From contig NZ_AKWZ02000010.1 in NCBI RefSeq assembly GCF_000306235.2, forward strand, positions 1,178,001 through 1,242,000: a stretch of DNA of 64,000 nt, in the 5' to 3' direction. A program made the position numbers and the translations under genes. The notes beneath the pieces are model-generated. The model was not told the DNA's origin and ran no database searches. It was given only the letters and a program-made list of their open reading frames with translations. This document shows positions 38,117-49,622 of the stretch, piece after piece (the stretch's first letter is position 1; each line of letters begins with the position of its first letter). This DNA is from Leptospira fainei serovar Hurstbridge str. BUT 6. GTDB lineage: Bacteria; Spirochaetota; Leptospiria; Leptospirales; Leptospiraceae.

Positions 38117-39412
38117 TTAAGCCAAAAGGACCTTAATGTCTTTCGGACTAGAGGCGCTGTAAATTTTGTTTTCGGAAGATTCCAAATTAGCCTGGGTTAA
38201 TTTCTGAGAAACTACGCTAGGTCCGAAATCTATTCCCACTAATTTAGGAGTCTTTGCGAAAGTCGACATCGCTTTATTCCAATGTAGAGCTTTAATCAGA
38301 ACTTCTCTGAACAAAGGAAGTGCGACGTCCGACTCGTTCTGAAAATTTCGTCCGTCGAAAATCGAGAAGACCGGAATTTTCAAATCGGATCCTTTATAAG
38401 CGAAACCGATTCTTTCCATGTCCTTCGGAACGGAATTTTCGGTGCTTTCCATTAGCGGGCAATGAAAAGGAGCAGTCGTTCTGAGATATACGAATTTAAC
38501 TTTTCTTTCGTCCATCTCGGCCTTATATTTTTTGCGGAATAAAAGAAGCTTATCCGGATCCCCCGAAATGATGTTCGAATCGGGAGTGTTGTAAAGAGAA
38601 ACGTAAAGCGCTTTCAATCCGGAGAGTCCTAACTCGGAGTTGATCGTTTTTACTCTCTCATCCAGTTCGGTCGGGGAATATCCGATTACAGCAACCATCG
38701 GAGACGGTTGCTTATCACCGATCTCTTCATTGCCTTTTAGCAAATCTTCCGTCGGGCTGAATATGCCGTATTGCTCTTGGGCACGGTATCCAAGATACAG
38801 AACGAACTTCAGAAATTTTGAAAATTCTTTGTAAAACTCAGAACCTTCTTTGCCGAGCGCAATCAATACCGCCGGGATGACGCCTTGGCTATGCCCTGTC
38901 GAACCGATTGCATTCGATATCAATTCGGATGTTGGAAATCCTTTATGAGTCAAGGAGACGTAATTTCCGACTTGGGTAAGGAAGATTCCGACGATGGAGA
39001 CGGTGGCGCTGCAAAGGTAACTTTCGTCAGGAGCCGATTCCGGATTCTTTAGCCAGGATTCGAAGTCATAGCCTTGAGGAATGTATTTTTTATCGAGATG
39101 GGGAAGTTCTTCCGCAAGACATTTAAAGGCGTTATCGAAGAATTCCTTTAGGGACGGGTCCGATTCATAGAGCTTCGAGAGTTCTTTTAACCAAGGAGAT
39201 CCTTGTCCTCCGAATTGAAGGAATAGTCGGTTGCCTTGTGCTTTGGCTTCGTTTAGGAAGTTTGCTATTGCCATGGAATGCCTTATACTGTAGTCGTTAA
39301 AGGATGCTTTCCTTCCAAGCCTGGGTTTCGCAATTCTTTTTTCCTCTTGTTTTAAATCGATGGGAATGTTTAAGGAGAACGATCGTTCCAGTCCTCTTGA
39401 TTGCAATTTCAT
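38117..39412 (-). CDS. Malonyl/acyl transferase of FAS type
   Basis: Acyltransferase domain with [16 protein letters not shown], nucleophile S175 in [11 protein letters not shown] and the His in [15 protein letters not shown] and the segment [21 protein letters not shown] match the acetyl/malonyl transferase of type I fatty acid synthases (fungal beta subunit, actinobacterial FAS) more closely than bacterial FabD. It should load malonyl or acetyl groups onto a carrier protein. The first 46 residues are not needed by the family; an ATG at 39274 with AAGG upstream is an alternative start. No carrier-protein gene is adjacent. Confidence 0.82.
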   Translation of the reverse strand: MKLQSRGLERSFSLNIPIDLKQEEKRIAKPRLGRKASFNDYSIRHSMAIANFLNEAKAQGNRLFLQFGGQGSPWLKELSKLYESDPSLKEFFDNAFKCLAEELPHLDKKYIPQGYDFESWLKNPESAPDESYLCSATVSIVGIFLTQVGNYVSLTHKGFPTSELISNAIGSTGHSQGVIPAVLIALGKEGSEFYKEFSKFLKFVLYLGYRAQEQYGIFSPTEDLLKGNEEIGDKQPSPMVAVIGYSPTELDERVKTINSELGLSGLKALYVSLYNTPDSNIISGDPDKLLLFRKKYKAEMDERKVKFVYLRTTAPFHCPLMESTENSVPKDMERIGFAYKGSDLKIPVFSIFDGRNFQNESDVALPLFREVLIKALHWNKAMSTFAKTPKLVGIDFGPSVVSQKLTQANLESSENKIYSASSPKDIKVLLA

Positions 39413-39551
39413 ATCGACTTGGCATTAATTCATAATAGCCTATTATGCCGGAAAATGATTGACCCCCATTCCTCGGTGTGAGGTATTCTTCTCCAAACCC
39501 TTCTATAAAGAAATTTCTCCAATCTCCGGTATTTCCGGAAAAGAAAGCAGT

Positions 39552-40484
39552 ATGATAAAAGTAAGGAACCTTTCCAAATTCTACGGAAAGAAACTGGCCA
39601 TTGACCGGTTGAACTTTGAGCTGAAAGAGGGCGAGATCGTCGGCCTTCTCGGCTTGAACGGAGCCGGAAAAACTACGACCATTCGAATTTTAACGGGATA
39701 CCTAATCGCAACCGATGGAATCTGCGAGCTAGACGGTTTGAATACCTTTGAACACCCTCTTCAGGTGAAGAGAAAAATCGGTTATCTTCCTGAAACTCCT
39801 CCCCTCTATCCCGAACTGACGGTATCGGAATACCTTGTCTTTGTTTCACGCATCAAACAAATCGATGAAGAGAACATTCAATCCGAGCTCGAAAGAGTCT
39901 GTTCGTTAACCGACCTTTCCAATGTAAAAGATAAAGTGATCGAAACTCTTTCACTCGGATTTAAAAAACGCGTCGGCATTGCGCAGGCCATCTTGGGAAA
40001 TCCCGAAGTCATCATCATGGATGAACCGATCTCCGGTCTGGATCCGAAACAAATCGTCGAAATCCGAAGCTTGATTCAAAGCTTGCAGGAAAAACACACG
40101 ATTTTGCTTTCGAGTCATATTCTTCCCGAAGTTTATAAAACGTGTAATCGGTTCCTATTTCTCCATAATGGAAGAATCGTATATCAATGCGATCGATCGG
40201 AGTTGGAAAAAGAAATGGAAAATCTATCCGGTTTGGAAGTAACACTTTCAGGCAAGCCTAAAGCGGAAATCGAAGCGTATCTAACCGGGATTTCGAATAA
40301 GGTCGGAGCTACGATCCGTTTTGTCGGAGAGGAGCAGCAAGGGATTACTTTTCTAGTAAATACCGGATCGGAAAGAAAGTTCAAAGAAGAACTTTATCTC
40401 GGAATTAATTCGTCGGGAATCCTGCCTGAATATATACGTAAGCAGGACGTGACCCTGGAACAAATCTTTATGAACAAAGTTTAA
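39552..40484 (+). CDS. ABC transporter ATPase, Gld-like
   Basis: About 310 residues. Walker A is [14 protein letters not shown], the signature motif [15 protein letters not shown] and Walker [14 protein letters not shown]. It resembles GldA-type and other ABC-2 exporters. The frame is open to a TTG at 39459, but the ATG at 39552 begins directly at the ABC domain. It is the first gene of a run of overlapping or closely packed genes (permease, GldG-like, DUF4340, Yip1-like). Confidence 0.9.
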   Translation: MIKVRNLSKFYGKKLAIDRLNFELKEGEIVGLLGLNGAGKTTTIRILTGYLIATDGICELDGLNTFEHPLQVKRKIGYLPETPPLYPELTVSEYLVFVSRIKQIDEENIQSELERVCSLTDLSNVKDKVIETLSLGFKKRVGIAQAILGNPEVIIMDEPISGLDPKQIVEIRSLIQSLQEKHTILLSSHILPEVYKTCNRFLFLHNGRIVYQCDRSELEKEMENLSGLEVTLSGKPKAEIEAYLTGISNKVGATIRFVGEEQQGITFLVNTGSERKFKEELYLGINSSGILPEYIRKQDVTLEQIFMNKV

Positions 40485-40496
40485 GGGACAATATTG

Positions 40497-41225
40497 ATGT
40501 TTCGTAATATAAAATGGATTTTTTGGAAGGAAGTGAGGGTGTTCTTCGGAACCTACCTTGCTCCTTTAGTGTTGGGTGGTACGGCGTTCCTAAATTCCCT
40601 TTTTGTCCTAATACTTAATTTTAATTCGGGGACGAATTACGCGGAGACGACGGTCGTAACGTTCATTTCCTTTATGAGCACGATCTTAATCGCAATGCTG
40701 ATCGTTTCCATGGGATCGATTACGGAAGAAAGAAATCGAGGAACTCTAGAGTTACTCTTTACAGCCCCCGTAACGGACTTAGAAATCGTAGTCGGAAAGT
40801 TTTTATTCGGCGCCTTCGTTTGTTTGATCGTTTCGGTTTTGGTGGACGGACTCTTTCCTTTATTCTTATATTTCTTTTGGAAAGCTCCTTTGTATATCGT
40901 TGTATCCGGAACTATCGGAGTTTTTTTGCTCGGGTTGTTTACGTTTGCAGTGGGCTTATTCGGTTCAAGTTTAGGAAAGAATCAGATGATATCGATGCTG
41001 ATTTCCATTATGATTCTACTAACGCTTTGGGTAATCGGATTTTTCTCGTATCTCTTTGATGCGGTTACGAGGAAAGTTTTATTTCATTTGCACATTTTCT
41101 CCCATTTTATCGGATTTTCGAAAGGAGTACTTCCTTTGAATAGCATCGTTTTCTTTTTGAGCGGAACGATATTCTTTTTATATTTAACCGTCAAGGTTCT
41201 CGAATCTAGGAGGTGGAGAGGATGA
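40497..41225 (+). CDS. ABC-2 type permease, GldF-like
   Basis: About 242 residues with six membrane helices and the ABC-2 motif [36 protein letters not shown] at 40494 precedes the ATG by one codon. It pairs with the ATPase 12 bases upstream and overlaps the GldG-like gene by 4 bases. Confidence 0.88.
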   Translation: MFRNIKWIFWKEVRVFFGTYLAPLVLGGTAFLNSLFVLILNFNSGTNYAETTVVTFISFMSTILIAMLIVSMGSITEERNRGTLELLFTAPVTDLEIVVGKFLFGAFVCLIVSVLVDGLFPLFLYFFWKAPLYIVVSGTIGVFLLGLFTFAVGLFGSSLGKNQMISMLISIMILLTLWVIGFFSYLFDAVTRKVLFHLHIFSHFIGFSKGVLPLNSIVFFLSGTIFFLYLTVKVLESRRWRG

Positions 41226-43159
41226 AGAACGAATTACTTCGCCGAATTCTTTCCTGGGGATCCATCCTAGGCCTGCTTCTTTTCTTCCCGATTTATGACA
41301 GCTTGATTTCACTCGGTTCCAAATTGGGTTTTTCCTTAGGAGTCCTCGCACTATTCATCGCGGCAGGAAGTGTTTCTTTTTTAATTCCGAAGAAAGATGA
41401 AAAGGATACGAATCAGCTGGTTTCTTCCGGATTGGGCATCGGCGCACTAGGAATTTATTTCTTACGATCTTATTTGGAAGACTTTGCTCTCCAGAAAGGA
41501 GGCGCCGCTCCCGTCTGGATCTCTTCTGTCAGGGAATTCCTATTAGTGCTTTTGGTTCTTTTCGTTCTCGGAAGTTTTTTTCTAGGCTTATTAAGGGAAT
41601 GGGAAAGGGAATCACTGGGCGCTCAGTCCAGTTTAAAGTCGTCCAAGCAAGGCTTGATTCGCGATTTCCTTTTAGGTACGGGCATTTTGCTCTTGATTAT
41701 CATCTTGGCGAATTACGTTTCCAGCATCAGAAATCATAATTTCGATTTAAGTTCGCAAGGACAGTTCTCTTTTTCCTTGGAAGCAAAAAAACTTCTGAAA
41801 CAGCTTCCGGAAGGTGAACTCGATGTTATCGCCTTTTATCCAAGGCCTTTGGAAAACTCGCCGAGTTCGGATAAGTCAAATTCGCTTGCTTTACGGAGAA
41901 TTCGTCCCGATCTCGAAATCTTGTTAGGTCAGCTTACGTCGATTCATCCCGCTTTTAAAGTAAAGTTCATTAACGCGGATGTGGAATTGGACGAGCTAGC
42001 GGAGTTCGGTCAGGTTTCGAACGGAACCGTGCTTGTGCGCTTTAAGAAAAAAGGCGCGACCGGTGTTGAAAAATTTCCTGAACAGCGAATTAGCGTAAAG
42101 GATAAGTCCGACCTGGAAGATTTTGAAAGAAAGCTCGTTCAGGCGGTCGTTAACGTGACAACGGGCGAACGAAAGATCTACTTTACTGAATCTAACGGCG
42201 AGCGATATTCTCAGATATTTCAAAATTTACCGAATGAAAGATTAAATCGCCTCAGTGCAGGCTTAGCGTTTTTGAATTTCAAGGTTTTTGGATTGGGATT
42301 TAAGGATGGTTGGCCTCCGAAGGTTCCGGACAATGCGGATCTTTTAGTAATTACGGGCCCGACCGTACCGTTCGGCCCGGAGGCAAGAATCGCAATCTTA
42401 GATTACGTTTTGAAGCGAAACGGTAAAGTTCTGATTACGATCGAACCGAAAGGAGGAGAAACTTTCGATTGGCTCTTATCGGAAGCCGGCTATAGTTTTG
42501 TCAAAACCGGTTTTTCTCAGGTTCCATCCCAACCGGGAGTTATCGTAACTAAATCCTTTCGCAAACATCCGATCGAAGAATCTCTTTCCAAGAAAGAACT
42601 GGGCATAGTATTTCCGTATTCCGGCTACTTCGAAGCTAAGGAGATTCAAGGAAATAAGAAGCAATTCGATTCCTTTATTCTTTTGGAAAGCGGCGGAGAC
42701 GCATACCTCGACCCGAATCAAAATGGCAAACAAGATCCGGGCGAAGAAAAAAAGAATCTTCCCGTTGGGCTCGTTCTGCAAACAATCCGGAAAACCGAAA
42801 CTTCTCCGGCGGATGTAATTCCCGGCGCTCCTGCGATTCCTTCCGTTCCGAATGATTCCGCCGCTAAAGAACAAGGAAGAATCGTTATTTATTCCGGAAC
42901 TTCTTGGTTAACGGATCAATATCTTCCTTTTGCGGCCAACTATGAACTCGCTAGTTCCTCGACTACCTGGATGTATCAGAATTTAAGTCTACCTGCTATC
43001 GCTCCTAAGAAAGAAGAGATCCAAACTGTTTCACTTACCGACGGGCAAAAGCGGGCGGTTTGGATCTTAGGTATGTTCGTCTTTCCCGGGTTAATTGCAG
43101 GATTGGGTTCGATTTATGTGATTCGAAGAAGAAAAATCGGGAGGAAGGATGAGAACTAA
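41222..43159 (+). CDS. GldG-like ABC transporter accessory protein
   Basis: About 645 residues. N-terminal membrane helices (about 1-165) are followed by a large periplasmic domain of the ABC-type uncharacterised transport system family ([26 protein letters not shown], then VLVRFKKKG, then [23 protein letters not shown]), with a final helix near the C-terminus. The ATG at 41222 has AGGAGG nine bases upstream. GldG pairs with GldA and GldF in an exporter needed for gliding in Bacteroidetes; leptospires do not glide in that way, so the cargo here is unknown. Confidence 0.85.
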   Translation: MKNELLRRILSWGSILGLLLFFPIYDSLISLGSKLGFSLGVLALFIAAGSVSFLIPKKDEKDTNQLVSSGLGIGALGIYFLRSYLEDFALQKGGAAPVWISSVREFLLVLLVLFVLGSFFLGLLREWERESLGAQSSLKSSKQGLIRDFLLGTGILLLIIILANYVSSIRNHNFDLSSQGQFSFSLEAKKLLKQLPEGELDVIAFYPRPLENSPSSDKSNSLALRRIRPDLEILLGQLTSIHPAFKVKFINADVELDELAEFGQVSNGTVLVRFKKKGATGVEKFPEQRISVKDKSDLEDFERKLVQAVVNVTTGERKIYFTESNGERYSQIFQNLPNERLNRLSAGLAFLNFKVFGLGFKDGWPPKVPDNADLLVITGPTVPFGPEARIAILDYVLKRNGKVLITIEPKGGETFDWLLSEAGYSFVKTGFSQVPSQPGVIVTKSFRKHPIEESLSKKELGIVFPYSGYFEAKEIQGNKKQFDSFILLESGGDAYLDPNQNGKQDPGEEKKNLPVGLVLQTIRKTETSPADVIPGAPAIPSVPNDSAAKEQGRIVIYSGTSWLTDQYLPFAANYELASSSTTWMYQNLSLPAIAPKKEEIQTVSLTDGQKRAVWILGMFVFPGLIAGLGSIYVIRRRKIGRKDEN

Positions 43160-44243
43160 ACTCTACCTTCTTTTCGGTTTGGTCGCTCTTCTATTTATCG
43201 TATTCCTTTTGTTGGAAGATCGAAAAGAAGATCTAACCGAAATCACCTATTGGAAATTACCGCTTGATAAATTGGAGTACGTTCCCCCAAGCAAGGAATG
43301 GATCGATGAAACGGGGGAAAATTTTTATAAAAGCCCGTTCTCTATCTTTTTGAAGGAAGGCGTCAAAAAAGGGGGCCAATTCTTTCTAGTTTCATCTATG
43401 GATGAAGAAACCGGAACGAAGATCGAGTACGAAGGCGGGTATAACGCTGAAAATACGTTTCGGGATCTAGGGCAACTTAAGGTGAAAGATTCCGAATCTC
43501 TTGCAGAAGGAGCTTCGATATCTTCTTCGTTGGATTTGGGTGAAGGAGCTCCTCGGTTAATTTTATATTCGGGAAATCGAACCAAGACTCTCCGTTTCGG
43601 TAAAAAACATTCGAACGGTTCTACTCGTATCGTGTTAGAGGAAGGAACGCCACGAGCTTTACTTTCGGCTTACTCGTATATTTTCGATCGATTCCAAAAA
43701 GGTCCGGACGATTTTCGCCAAAGGCAACTTGTTTTTCCCGGAAAGGAGTCGGTGAAGGAAATTTATTATTTGGAAGAAGGCGGAAAGCCGATCCGTATTG
43801 ATAATCACCCCTATCAAGAAAACGGAGCGAAACGGAACTATTGGCGCCGGATTTCGGGAAAAATCATATTATTGGACCCGAAAGTAGGTGAAGATTTATA
43901 CCGAGCGACGATTAATCTAAAAGTAGAGTTGTACCCGGATCAGGAAAAAGGAGCCGGCTTCAAAGTCGGAAATCTATTGGCTCCGGAAGGTTCGGAGTCT
44001 CAATTTTCTTTGGCTACAATGAAAATTTTGTTAACCGACGGAGATGAAATTACATTTCGTTTTCATAAACCTACGGAAATTGGAGACAAGAAATATATTC
44101 CTACGATCAGAATTTGGAACGGAATCTTTAAGGAACCCCCTTTTTACGTGACAGAGGAATCCTTTCGTAAAATCAAAGAGAGTGCGGGCTTGGTAGAGCT
44201 GGCTGTACCAAGAATTTCACCTCAGTCTCCTAAGAAGAAATGA
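43149..44243 (+). CDS. DUF4340 periplasmic protein
   Basis: 364 residues with a single N-terminal helix (LYLLFGLVALLFIVFLLLEDRKEDLTE) and an extracytoplasmic beta-rich part of the DUF4340 type (RQRQLVFPGKESVKEIYYLEEGGKPIRI). DUF4340 genes habitually follow GldG-like genes. It overlaps the upstream gene by 11 bases and the next by 4. Confidence 0.85.
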   Translation: MRTKLYLLFGLVALLFIVFLLLEDRKEDLTEITYWKLPLDKLEYVPPSKEWIDETGENFYKSPFSIFLKEGVKKGGQFFLVSSMDEETGTKIEYEGGYNAENTFRDLGQLKVKDSESLAEGASISSSLDLGEGAPRLILYSGNRTKTLRFGKKHSNGSTRIVLEEGTPRALLSAYSYIFDRFQKGPDDFRQRQLVFPGKESVKEIYYLEEGGKPIRIDNHPYQENGAKRNYWRRISGKIILLDPKVGEDLYRATINLKVELYPDQEKGAGFKVGNLLAPEGSESQFSLATMKILLTDGDEITFRFHKPTEIGDKKYIPTIRIWNGIFKEPPFYVTEESFRKIKESAGLVELAVPRISPQSPKKK

Positions 44244-44869
44244 TTCCAATATCGCAAATAGAATCGGTATCCGAAGTCGATAAGGCAAAACTTTCGTTGT
44301 TAGAAAGGTTATTTCGGTCGCCTGAGGAAGCGTTCGATCTATATCTTAGAGAGCCGCTTTTAGGTCGAAAGGAATTGTTTCGATTGCATTATGCCCTTTG
44401 GATCTTAGGGCCTATCGCGAAATTTTCCGGCAACATAATTCGCATCGCGTTTGAATGGATTTTTGCCGAAGAAGTAAGTACTACGGTCTTTTCCGGCATA
44501 ATCGCTTCGATTGTCGCTTATCCAATTATATTATTCGTCGTGTTTCAGCTGGATGTTCTTCGGGTATTTTACCAAAAGATAGATCGAACGAAAGGGGAAG
44601 GTTTTCCCCCGGCCGACGTTTTAACGATCGCATTTCTTCCATTTTCCGCTTCTTCGATTTTTTGGATTCTGCCTTCGCCTTTTCATGCGTTGTTTATAGG
44701 CATCGCATTCTTATTTTCCTATTATCTTTGTTTTGTTGGAATGAGGAGAGTCAGCGGTTGCGAAGCCAAAGAGTTCTTGATTTTCTCGTTAACATCCGCG
44801 GCTTATTTGCTTAGCCTTGCTCTGGTATTTACGATCGTATATAATATCTTTAGGACGCTCTTAAATTGA
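44240..44869 (+). CDS. Yip1-like membrane protein
   Basis: 209 residues with about five helices. The short amphipathic N-terminus includes [19 protein letters not shown], as in Yip1-family bacterial proteins. It overlaps both neighbours by 4 bases, so it belongs to the exporter operon. Function unknown; the link to the exporter is inferred from position. Confidence 0.75.
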   Translation: MIPISQIESVSEVDKAKLSLLERLFRSPEEAFDLYLREPLLGRKELFRLHYALWILGPIAKFSGNIIRIAFEWIFAEEVSTTVFSGIIASIVAYPIILFVVFQLDVLRVFYQKIDRTKGEGFPPADVLTIAFLPFSASSIFWILPSPFHALFIGIAFLFSYYLCFVGMRRVSGCEAKEFLIFSLTSAAYLLSLALVFTIVYNIFRTLLN

Positions 44870-46266
44870 AGATTCATCTAATCGGAATCGGCGGCATTGC
44901 CATGGGGAATCTAGCTTCGATGCTTCGGAGTTTAGGCCATGAAGTTTCCGGTTCGGATTCGGGCGTATATCCGCCTATGTCCGACAAGCTGAAGGAATGG
45001 GGAATTCCCTATGCAGAGGGATTCGATCCGGCCCGTCTCAAAGGAAAAGATCTAGTCGTAATCGGTAATGCGATCTCTCGCGGAAATCCGGAAGTAGAGG
45101 AAGTTTTAAACGGAGGCATGGAATATGCATCCATGTCTTCGGCTTTGGAACGCTATATTTTAGCGGCGAAGAAGGTAGTAGTTGTAGCAGGGACTCACGG
45201 TAAGACCACCACTACGTTTTTGATACATTATTTGCTGAAGGAAGCCGGATTGAATCCCGGTCTCTTTGTGGGTGGAATTCGTCAGGACGGTTTTCCGGGA
45301 TTTGAGAATGGAAACGGCGAATACTTTGTAATCGAAGGAGACGAATACGATACTGCTTTCTTCGATAAAGCTTCCAAGTTTCTGCATTATCGACCGACGT
45401 ATGCGGTATTAAATGCATTAGATTTTGATCATGCAGATATTTTTAAGGATATCGGAGAAATCGAAACTATGTTTGCCCGCCTATTACGGTTGGTTCCAGG
45501 TAAGGGAAAGGTTTACTATTGGGCCGGCGCCGCTAATTTAAAAAAACTATGTAGGGATGCGTCTAAGTTTTTACGTTCGGAATCGTTCGAGTATAATAGA
45601 AAGGATTCCGTTCTATCGTGGAGGAAGGGAAATTTAGTTTCCGGTCATCGCGTTCTTCGTCCTCGTTTTTTCGGGGATCATAATTATAGAAACGCCGAAG
45701 TAGCGCTTCGGGTTTGCGAAGAAATCCTAAAAAAAGAAGGTAAATCGGAGCCAAGACCGGTCTTGCTGGATGCACTGGAAAAATTTCCGGGTGTTAAACG
45801 ACGTCAAGAGATCCTATTCGAGTCAGCCAAAACGATAGTGATCGAAGATTTTGCTCATCATCCGGTAGCCGTGCAAGAGACGATTAAATCGGTCAGAAAA
45901 GTTTTTCCCGATCATAAGATCATTAGTCTTTTTGAACCTAGAAGTGCGACTTCGCATAGAAACGTGTTTCAAAAGGAGTATTCCTTTGCATTTAACGGCT
46001 CCACCGTATCATTTATTACGGAAATCTTTAATTTTAAAAAGGTTTCAAAGGAAAATCGACTGGATGTAAAAAAACTGATTTTAAAGCTTCCGAAGCACTC
46101 GGGAACTTTACCCTTCTATTGTAAGGATCCTAAAGACTTGATTCTGAAATTAAGGAAAATCCTTCCCCAATTCGAAGGGGAGAAAATTCTGATCTTAGCT
46201 ATGTCCAACGGGGCTTTTGGCGGAATTTATCCTTTACTTAAGGAAATTGCGGGATCAAGAAAATGA
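44866..46266 (+). CDS. mpl: UDP-N-acetylmuramate--tripeptide ligase
   Basis: Mur ligase fold of 466 residues: N-terminal [31 protein letters not shown] loop [23 protein letters not shown], then [10 protein letters not shown] and DFAHHPVAV. This pattern is closer to Mpl than to MurC ([16 protein letters not shown] is the Mpl hallmark). Mpl attaches recycled murein tripeptide to UDP-MurNAc. The start is TTG, overlapping the Yip1-like stop (TTGA). Confidence 0.9.
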   Translation: MKIHLIGIGGIAMGNLASMLRSLGHEVSGSDSGVYPPMSDKLKEWGIPYAEGFDPARLKGKDLVVIGNAISRGNPEVEEVLNGGMEYASMSSALERYILAAKKVVVVAGTHGKTTTTFLIHYLLKEAGLNPGLFVGGIRQDGFPGFENGNGEYFVIEGDEYDTAFFDKASKFLHYRPTYAVLNALDFDHADIFKDIGEIETMFARLLRLVPGKGKVYYWAGAANLKKLCRDASKFLRSESFEYNRKDSVLSWRKGNLVSGHRVLRPRFFGDHNYRNAEVALRVCEEILKKEGKSEPRPVLLDALEKFPGVKRRQEILFESAKTIVIEDFAHHPVAVQETIKSVRKVFPDHKIISLFEPRSATSHRNVFQKEYSFAFNGSTVSFITEIFNFKKVSKENRLDVKKLILKLPKHSGTLPFYCKDPKDLILKLRKILPQFEGEKILILAMSNGAFGGIYPLLKEIAGSRK

Positions 46267-47288
46267 ATTTATCGGAAGAATTGGACAAGATTTATTCGGA
46301 GGCTACCGGCCTCATTTCATCCTCCGTTGACGAAGCGGAGTTGGATAGGAATAAAAACGAATATTTAGGTAAGAAGGGTAAGCTTACTTCAGTTCTAAAG
46401 AATCTCGCCTCACTTTCTATCGAAGAAAAAAAAACGATCGGTGGAAAAGCAAATGATCTTTCTCGGAAATTGGAAGAGTTCGTCGTTCAGACCCGCGAGA
46501 ATTTAAAATCAAAAACTTTCAACGAATTGGCCTCGAAAGAATGGTTTGATGTTCTTCGTCCCGTCGATTCCTCCGAGTCGGGAACATTGCATCCCATCTC
46601 GCATATCCAATACGAAGTGGAGGATATTTTTACTTCGATGGGATTTGAAATTTGGGACGGTCCCGAGGTCGAAACCGATTTTAATAATTTCAGCGCGCTC
46701 AATTTTACGGAAGATCATCCGGCGAGAGATATGCAGGATACGTTCTATCTGGATGACGGCAATTTACTTAGAACTCATACTTCCCCCATTCAGGTTCGTG
46801 CATTAAGAAAATTGAAACCCCCGTTTCGGATCATAGCGCCGGGTCGGGTTTTCAGATACGAAGAGGTCGATGCTTCGCACGAAACTTGTTTTTATCAAAT
46901 AGAGGGAATGGTCGTCGGAAAAGATATCTCTGCCGGAAATATGATTTATACGATGGACGTTCTTCTATCAAGAATCTTCGAGAGGGACGTAAAAACGCGT
47001 CTTCGTCCGGGATTTTTCCCGTTTGTAGAGCCGGCTTTCGAATTGGATATCAACTGTCAGGTTTGCGGCGGCGTCGGCTGTTCGGTTTGCAAGCATTCAG
47101 GTTGGTTAGAGCTTATGCCATGCGGTCTCGTTCATCCTAACGTTTTTAAATTGAACGGCCTAAACCCGGAAGAATGGACCGGCTTTGCGTTTGGACTCGG
47201 CCTGGATCGGCTTGTGATGATGAAATACGGAATACATGATATCCGCTATCTGCATTCCGGCAATCTCCGCTTCTTGAAGCAATTTTAA
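46263..47288 (+). CDS. pheS: Phenylalanine--tRNA ligase alpha subunit
   Basis: 341 residues. N-terminal coiled coil, then the class II core: [48 protein letters not shown] (motif 2 region), and the C-terminal [22 protein letters not shown] (motif 3). It overlaps mpl by 4 bases. The beta subunit gene pheT is not in the window, so the usual pheST pair is split here. Confidence 0.96.
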   Translation: MNLSEELDKIYSEATGLISSSVDEAELDRNKNEYLGKKGKLTSVLKNLASLSIEEKKTIGGKANDLSRKLEEFVVQTRENLKSKTFNELASKEWFDVLRPVDSSESGTLHPISHIQYEVEDIFTSMGFEIWDGPEVETDFNNFSALNFTEDHPARDMQDTFYLDDGNLLRTHTSPIQVRALRKLKPPFRIIAPGRVFRYEEVDASHETCFYQIEGMVVGKDISAGNMIYTMDVLLSRIFERDVKTRLRPGFFPFVEPAFELDINCQVCGGVGCSVCKHSGWLELMPCGLVHPNVFKLNGLNPEEWTGFAFGLGLDRLVMMKYGIHDIRYLHSGNLRFLKQF

Positions 47289-47298
47289 GGAGCATTTC

Positions 47299-47718
47299 GT
47301 GTTTGTTACTCCGATTCAGACCCGTTGGAATGATTTGGATCCCTTTGCACATGTAAACAATTCGAGATATGTTTCTTATCTTGAAATCGGGCGAGTGGAT
47401 TATTGCCAAAGAAAATTCGCCGTCAAAGATATTTACGATGTCCCGTTTTTGCTGGCGCGGATAGAAATCGACTTGCTCAAACCCGTTGAGCTGCAGCACA
47501 AAATCGAGGTCGTTACCTGCGTCTCAAAAATAGGAAATAAATCCTGGGAATTTACGTCTATTGTTCGCGAGCATGATACGAATGTTCATTTTGCTAAAGC
47601 GAAGACAATACAAGTATCGTACGACCATCGCACTAAGAGTTCCATACCTATTCCCGATTGGATTCGTAGAATATTAAATGAAGATCTTGAGCTGTTCCGC
47701 TTCGGGGTTGGTCCTTAA
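47299..47718 (+). CDS. Acyl-CoA thioesterase, 4HBT hotdog family
   Basis: 139 residues with the hotdog-fold signature [28 protein letters not shown]; the Asp in [11 protein letters not shown] is the usual active-site residue of 4-hydroxybenzoyl-CoA-type thioesterases. It begins with GTG ten bases after pheS and is probably the last gene of that transcript. Substrate unknown. Confidence 0.88.
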   Translation: MFVTPIQTRWNDLDPFAHVNNSRYVSYLEIGRVDYCQRKFAVKDIYDVPFLLARIEIDLLKPVELQHKIEVVTCVSKIGNKSWEFTSIVREHDTNVHFAKAKTIQVSYDHRTKSSIPIPDWIRRILNEDLELFRFGVGP

Positions 47719-47751
47719 GGCCGAATCTTATTTCTTACCGAATCAGTTTAC

Positions 47752-49503
47752 TTAGAGCGGCTTGTACTGCCATTTAAACTTGCAATTCTCCGAATCGTAG
47801 GCGGATAAGCTTACTTTGGATTGCTCCCAGGGCTTTATCCAAGTCTCCCAATTTTTTGGATCGTCCTCCGATGGAGCTCCATCGGTAGGATTTCCGAAAT
47901 ATACCTCGATTCCCAAAGTCGGATGAGCGGAAATTTTTTCCAGCAGCGAAACGAATTCGCGACGAATTTCGCCTTTCGATACTGAAGAACTTCCGCAGCC
48001 GATCGAACCTCTGATTCCGCCGACCCTTCGAAGACCGACCTTATCTAAATTTCCGACAATCGGATCAAATTCTTTTGTAAGAGAAGACGCGAGTATTTTT
48101 TCCGTTTCGGGAGATAATTTCTGTCCAACATATTCGATAACGATCGATTGAATGCCCTCGGACCGAATCTGTAGATCGATATCTACAGGATAGCCTGCCT
48201 CTTCGGGGAAACGCTTAGAAACGATTTCTCTCGCGGTGTTTACTAGGTTTTGAATATCTTTGGTATTATTTTCCTGTTGAGAGTGAAGGGGGAATTTGTT
48301 TTCCATCAGATCGGATAATCGAGTTTGAAGAGCATCGCTCTCTCGTTGAACTCTTACAAGATTAATCCCGAAACGAACATCGGGAAAGTTGACGGTTAAT
48401 TCTTCGTTTAAAGATTTTGTTAATCCGATTGGCGGTTTTCGAGAATAAAAGACTAACGTTCCGGATACGTCTGACCGCGTGAATATCAGAGTTTCGGTTC
48501 CCCGAACGAAACTTAGATCCCCGAGAGGAGCAAGTTTACTTTCCAGAAAATTACGAACTTCCGCTTTTTGTTTGAGTAGAAAAATGGAGCTGAATATCGG
48601 ATAAGAAAAAATTAAAATAAGCAAACTTGGAAAAACGACCCGATTTTCGAAAGAAAACTGCGATTCTAATCTTTGCCATAATTTAAAAGAAGAAAGGAAC
48701 TGATAAAGGCGTTCGTCTTTACTTCGTCGCGAGGAAAGAAGATGAATGACATTCGGAATATTGCATTTTTTAAAAACGGCATAGAAACAGATCGCTCCTG
48801 AAACGACGATTACCGAAATGTTTGTCAAAAATGTGAGTAAGGCGCCTTGCAGAATATAGGAGCGTATTCCCACGCCTAGTCCGAAACCGAGCATACAGAG
48901 CGGCGTAAGCAATATAACGCCTAAGATCGTTCCTACTCCTACCTTGTAGTTGTCTTTGGCGGTTCGAATCGAAGCGATGAAACTTAACAAACCGCAAAAA
49001 ATACAAATTAGAAAATAGGAGATATTAGGGCTGATTCTACTCAATAATTCCGGGTTAATTTCATTAACCGAAGAAATCCAACTCAATAGAGCCGCAGTAA
49101 CAATAGTTAATAGGCAACCGATTATTAAATTTAGAATGGACTTAATACTAAGATAAACATCTCCGATTGCAAAGCCGGCTGAAATACCTGTAACAGGTCG
49201 TAGAATCGGGGAAAGCATCATTCCTCCGATTAGAATTGCAGGACTGGTTAGCATCACTCCAAGAGTTGCAATTCCGGACGAAGCTGTTAGGAATATCCAG
49301 TAACGAAGCGATAGAATCTGTGCTCCATCATCTATGTCCCTAAGTGCGAAGAGTGCCTCTTCCTCGTTGATATCCAGGACCTTTCTAATCTTAGAGAGCA
49401 GAAATTCAATCACGTCGATTATACCATTTTGGTATGAACGGGGTCTATGCGTTTCTAAGGCCGTAAACATAAAGGTGTACGAACGTTTTTTAGGGATGGC
49501 CAC
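47752..49503 (-). CDS. DUF389 membrane protein
   Basis: 583 residues with a polytopic N-terminal half (about 60-300) carrying the DUF389 motifs LGVMLTSPAILIGGMMLSPILRPVTG and ASIRTAKDNYKVGVGTILGVILLTPLCMLGFGL. A long soluble C-terminal part follows (about 310-583) that I cannot assign. The start is taken at a GTG (49503); an ATG at 49470 is possible and neither has a strong ribosome binding site. It faces away from the SPFH operon, 119 bases apart, so the two may share a regulatory region. Function unknown. Confidence 0.82.
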   Translation of the reverse strand: MAIPKKRSYTFMFTALETHRPRSYQNGIIDVIEFLLSKIRKVLDINEEEALFALRDIDDGAQILSLRYWIFLTASSGIATLGVMLTSPAILIGGMMLSPILRPVTGISAGFAIGDVYLSIKSILNLIIGCLLTIVTAALLSWISSVNEINPELLSRISPNISYFLICIFCGLLSFIASIRTAKDNYKVGVGTILGVILLTPLCMLGFGLGVGIRSYILQGALLTFLTNISVIVVSGAICFYAVFKKCNIPNVIHLLSSRRSKDERLYQFLSSFKLWQRLESQFSFENRVVFPSLLILIFSYPIFSSIFLLKQKAEVRNFLESKLAPLGDLSFVRGTETLIFTRSDVSGTLVFYSRKPPIGLTKSLNEELTVNFPDVRFGINLVRVQRESDALQTRLSDLMENKFPLHSQQENNTKDIQNLVNTAREIVSKRFPEEAGYPVDIDLQIRSEGIQSIVIEYVGQKLSPETEKILASSLTKEFDPIVGNLDKVGLRRVGGIRGSIGCGSSSVSKGEIRREFVSLLEKISAHPTLGIEVYFGNPTDGAPSEDDPKNWETWIKPWEQSKVSLSAYDSENCKFKWQYKPL

Positions 49504-49622
49504 GACCCGAGAGTTATATAAAGAAAACTAGGAATGGCAAGACAAAAAATCCTTCCCTTTTTTGAGGATGACCGGGAATAATCGTATCTCCGAAAACTTC
49601 TGGAAATTTCTTGCGAGGCATT

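Noticed and set aside
44866..46266. Calling this gene murC
   Set aside because: The [12 protein letters not shown] motif and length fit Mpl, and no other cell-division mur genes are adjacent.
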